Assembly: GCA_016235165.1 (NCBI GenBank) | Contig: JACRLX010000007.1 | Location: 62,001 to 126,000 of the forward strand | DNA: 64,000 nucleotides | Direction of reading: 5' to 3' | From: Rhodocyclales bacterium | Lineage (GTDB): Bacteria > Pseudomonadota > Gammaproteobacteria > Burkholderiales > Rhodocyclaceae | Part shown: in pieces, positions 60,539 through 64,000 of the stretch | Position numbering within the stretch: the stretch's first letter is position 1 | Layout of the letters: each line of letters opens with the position of its first letter | The notes under the pieces: generated by a model | Seen by the model: the letters and a program-made list of their open reading frames with translations, nothing else | Told to the model about the DNA's origin: nothing | The model's database searches: none | Translations under genes and position numbers: made by a program

Positions 60539-63339
60539 ACGACGAATCGGCAAATTTGCCGCGTTTTCTGAGCGTCGGAGTCCGCCGTCCGGGGCACGCC
60601 CTGTTCATCGTGTTCTTCGTCAGCGTCCTGGCGCTGCTGGGCACCTTTCGGATAAAGACCGACACCAGCCTCGCGCGCATGATTCGACAGGATGGCATCG
60701 AACGCCAGGCCTACCTGCAGGTGGCAAGAGAATTCGGCTCCGACCAGCGCAGCTACGTCTATGTGCGCGACGAGGCCCTGTGGTCCCCGGGAAAGCTTGC
60801 CGCCCTGGAACAGTTGCACGAGGAGTTGAGGCGGCTTCCCTTCGTGGAACGGATCGACGATCTATTCACCCTGTCGGCAGTAAGCAGCACCGACGGCCAA
60901 CTCTATGCCCAACCGCTTTTGCCGTCAGCCCCGAGCGATGACGCGAGCGCCAACAGGTTGCGCAAACAGGCGGTCGAGAATCCACTTGCCCTCCGCAACG
61001 TGGTCAGTGAAGACGGCAAGGCAACCGTCATCGGCATCGCCATTCGCGAAAAATACGTCGGCTCCGACGTCGAAGGGATCGGTGAAAAGCTTGAGGCGGT
61101 GTTGAATCCGGCGCGCAGCCAGTTCTCCACGGTACAGCACATCGGACCTTCGCCGGTCGAGGCCAGCATGCAGCACGGATTGCAGAAGGATCTGAAGGTA
61201 CTGCTGCCGAGTGCCGGACTGGCGGCCGCAATGGTCATAGCCCTGCTGTGCGGCAGCCTCGGCGCCGCCCTCCTTGCCGTGGCGGTCGGGGCCCTGACCC
61301 TGCTCTGGACCCTGGGCATGATGGGATTCGCCGGGATACCCCTGACGCTGATGACCGCAACACTACCCGTGATGACCCTGGTGCTGATCACCATCAAGTT
61401 GATACGCATGACCTACCGCGTGGCCCCCGGGGGAGACCCGGAAGGGCAGCTCAGCGCCGCGCCGAATGACGATCAACTGAGGGAATTCATGGCCGGAAAT
61501 TTTGGCGTCCCCTTCCTGGCCACCGTTCTCGCAATAACAATGGGTTTTGCCCTCAACGTATTCACTGAGATCCAGCCGATTCGGGAATTCGGACTGGTCG
61601 TTGCGTTTTCAACCCTTGCCGGCGGCCTGGTCTCGATTCTTCTGATACCGGCCTTGTATGCGAAATACGGCGCCAGCAGGCTAAATCTTCGACGCTCCGC
61701 CGCAATCGACTATGTCGCCGGGATGACATCGCGCGCCATCGGTGTTCTGCGTCACCGAGCCATGGCCTGGACGATCTTGCTCGCCTCCATCCTTGGTAGC
61801 GGGCTGATTCAGCAAACCGGCGAACTGCGCATCAGCACCGAACCGCTTGGTTTCTTCCGCGCCAGTCATCCGTTGCTCGAAACGGCGGACCGCATGCATC
61901 GTGAGCTGGCAGGAACCCATGTCTTCTACGTCACGCTCGACGCCAATACGGCTGGAGCCTTCCGCGATCCCGCCAACCTGAAACGGATAGCCGACATCCA
62001 GGCCTTCATCGCCAAGCAGCCCGTATTCGACCGCAGTCTTTCCGTGGCCGACCTGATTTCCCTGGCAAATCAGGAGGCCTCTGGCGGTCGCGCCGATGCC
62101 TATGCCGTGCCGGCATCAAGAAAGCTGGTTGGACAATACCTGATGCTTTATCCGCCCCAGGCCCTGGAGCCATTCGTCAGCCACGACATGCGCCGAGCCA
62201 ATATCGTGGTTCGTCACACCGTCCGTGAGTCATCATTGCTGAACGCGCACATCCATGAATTGCGGCAGGCGGTATCGAGCTACGCAGGCCCCACCATGGT
62301 AACCGCCGTGGTCGGGGAAAACCTGCTGATCAACGCGCCAGCCCAACGCATGCTGATCGACCTGGCCAAGGTTTCAGCCGCGATCCTGATCCTTGTATTC
62401 ATTGGCGTATCGGCAACCTACACATCGATCAAGGGCGGCATCATCGCCTTGATGCCCAGCGTGCTGCCCATGGTCATCATCCTGGGCGGCATGAGGATCC
62501 TCGAAATTCCGGTCAGCACGACCACCATACTCATCGCGGTGATCATCATGAGCGTGTCCATCGACGGCACGCTCCACCTGTTCTCCCGCTACAGTGAACT
62601 CTGCCGCCGCACCCACGACTATCGAAACGCCGTGGTGGCGACCTTGAACAGTGAAGCCGCGCCGATGACAGCCATTTGCCTGGCCCTGGCGGCGGTCCTG
62701 GGTACCTTGGCCTTGTCCGACTTTGCCTTGATCGCCCAGTTCGGCTTGCTGGCAGCCGCCGCCATGGCTGTGGCCCTGTTTGCCAACCTGCTGATGACAC
62801 CGCTGGTCATGTCGCGTATCCGCCTGGTCGGCCTCTATGAAATTCTCGCCATGTCCATGGATCGCGACACCCTGACCAACAGTCCGCTTTTCCGTGGCAT
62901 GAGCAACTACCAGATCCGCAAGACCATCCTCATTTCCGAACTTTGCAAGTTTCAGGACGGGGAGCGCCTGATCGAACAGGGCACGCGTGGGCGCAGCATG
63001 TACCTGGTGATACGCGGACAACTGGAAGTCGTGCGTCGCGACGATGGACGCAGCCGGCGCCAGGCCTTGCTAGGGCCGGGCGACGTCTTCGGCGAAATCG
63101 GCTTCGTCAACTCCACCTATCGAACCGCCGACGTCCGCGCACTGGGCGATGTCTCCACGCTGCGCTTCGACTACGATCGACTCGAGGGCGACCTGCTGCT
63201 CTTCCCGCGCATCATGGCGAAGTTGAATTTCAACATCAGCGGCATCCTTGGTCGCCGCCTGGCGGAGGTAGTCGAGGAAACGCAATCGCCCGCCGCCGAA
63301 GCGGCTGCATCCCAGGCGACACCCGCGCGCGGTTCCTGA
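60535..63339 (+). CDS. RND/MMPL-family exporter with C-terminal cyclic-nucleotide-binding domain
   Basis: A 934-residue protein. The RND part (about 1-760) has the two-fold pattern: a membrane helix near 25-45, periplasmic loop to about 220, then a five-helix bundle with LLPSAGLAAAMVIALLCGSL and GFALNVFTEIQPIREFG. A second helix (AMAWTILLASILGSGLIQ), second loop and second bundle follow, with VIIMSVSIDGTLHLFSRYSE and SEAAPMTAICLALAAVLG. After about 785 comes a soluble cNMP-binding domain: FQDGERLIEQGTRGRSMYLV, then GPGDVFGEIGFVNSTYRTAD, where the Glu of GEIG and the Arg of YRTA are those that contact the ring phosphate and ribose in CAP-type domains. Start ATG 60535 overlaps the LolA-like stop. 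The fusion suggests transport gated by a cyclic nucleotide; this is inference. Confidence 0.9.
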   Translation: MNDESANLPRFLSVGVRRPGHALFIVFFVSVLALLGTFRIKTDTSLARMIRQDGIERQAYLQVAREFGSDQRSYVYVRDEALWSPGKLAALEQLHEELRRLPFVERIDDLFTLSAVSSTDGQLYAQPLLPSAPSDDASANRLRKQAVENPLALRNVVSEDGKATVIGIAIREKYVGSDVEGIGEKLEAVLNPARSQFSTVQHIGPSPVEASMQHGLQKDLKVLLPSAGLAAAMVIALLCGSLGAALLAVAVGALTLLWTLGMMGFAGIPLTLMTATLPVMTLVLITIKLIRMTYRVAPGGDPEGQLSAAPNDDQLREFMAGNFGVPFLATVLAITMGFALNVFTEIQPIREFGLVVAFSTLAGGLVSILLIPALYAKYGASRLNLRRSAAIDYVAGMTSRAIGVLRHRAMAWTILLASILGSGLIQQTGELRISTEPLGFFRASHPLLETADRMHRELAGTHVFYVTLDANTAGAFRDPANLKRIADIQAFIAKQPVFDRSLSVADLISLANQEASGGRADAYAVPASRKLVGQYLMLYPPQALEPFVSHDMRRANIVVRHTVRESSLLNAHIHELRQAVSSYAGPTMVTAVVGENLLINAPAQRMLIDLAKVSAAILILVFIGVSATYTSIKGGIIALMPSVLPMVIILGGMRILEIPVSTTTILIAVIIMSVSIDGTLHLFSRYSELCRRTHDYRNAVVATLNSEAAPMTAICLALAAVLGTLALSDFALIAQFGLLAAAAMAVALFANLLMTPLVMSRIRLVGLYEILAMSMDRDTLTNSPLFRGMSNYQIRKTILISELCKFQDGERLIEQGTRGRSMYLVIRGQLEVVRRDDGRSRRQALLGPGDVFGEIGFVNSTYRTADVRALGDVSTLRFDYDRLEGDLLLFPRIMAKLNFNISGILGRRLAEVVEETQSPAAEAAASQATPARGS

Positions 63340-63345
63340 CCAAAC

Positions 63346-64000
<655 letters not shown>

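Overview
The window is dense, GC-rich (about 60-65% by eye) Gram-negative chromosome with few gaps and many 1-17 bp gene overlaps. The smc-zipA-ligA order, DsbA/DsbB, a PilE-FimT-PilV-PilW-PilX-PilY1 minor-pilin operon, PqiABC, a long-leader rne and divergent ppx/ppk all point to a betaproteobacterium, probably Rhodocyclales or a close relative. The order-level placement is inference. I saw no phage, transposase, rRNA, tRNA or CRISPR array.

Layout. 1-5.4 kb: ligA (partial), zipA, smc, then divergent queF. 5.4-9.5 kb: a periplasmic solute-binding protein translationally coupled to a GGDEF-EAL cyclic-di-GMP enzyme. 9.6-13.5 kb: LysR regulator, HpaI-type aldolase, succinate-semialdehyde dehydrogenase and LysE exporter. 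13.5-14.7 kb: dsbA-dsbB. 14.8-19.4 kb: TonB-dependent receptor, YfiR-like protein, NarX-type kinase and NarL-type regulator in one operon. 19.7-28.7 kb: type IV pilus minor-pilin operon ending in a 1661-residue PilY1 and a TonB-like protein. 28.7-33.4 kb: branched-chain amino acid ABC operon (livG, F, K, H, M), in which livG carries an exact 41-bp tandem duplication and livM an internal deletion with frameshift; an imperfect palindrome lies between livG and livF. 33.6-39.7 kb: a small secreted protein, an ACP-FAAL-PlsC fusion and a hybrid sensor kinase overlapping it. 39.8-45.7 kb: a Mla-type MCE lipid transporter followed by an acyl-CoA synthetase and a crotonase lacking both usual catalytic glutamates. 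45.8-49.5 kb: ppx and ppk back to back, with a good Pho-box promoter in front of ppk. 49.5-55.6 kb: rluC-gph-Rieske-sppA, and divergent rne behind a 460-bp leader. 55.6-63.3 kb: a low-molecular-weight tyrosine phosphatase, then a five-gene overlapping operon pqiA-pqiB-pqiC, LolA-like protein, and an RND/MMPL exporter with a C-terminal cyclic-nucleotide-binding domain. 63.3-64 kb: 3' end of uvrB.

A recurring theme is lipid and envelope work: two separate MCE systems, an acyl-activating/acyl-transferring fusion, a CoA ligase, an MMPL exporter with a LolA-like partner, and signal-transduction genes overlapping some of these. The best candidate for an undescribed system is the pqiABC-LolA-MMPL/cNMP operon (56.2-63.3 kb), followed by the ACP-FAAL-PlsC/hybrid kinase pair (33.9-39.7 kb).
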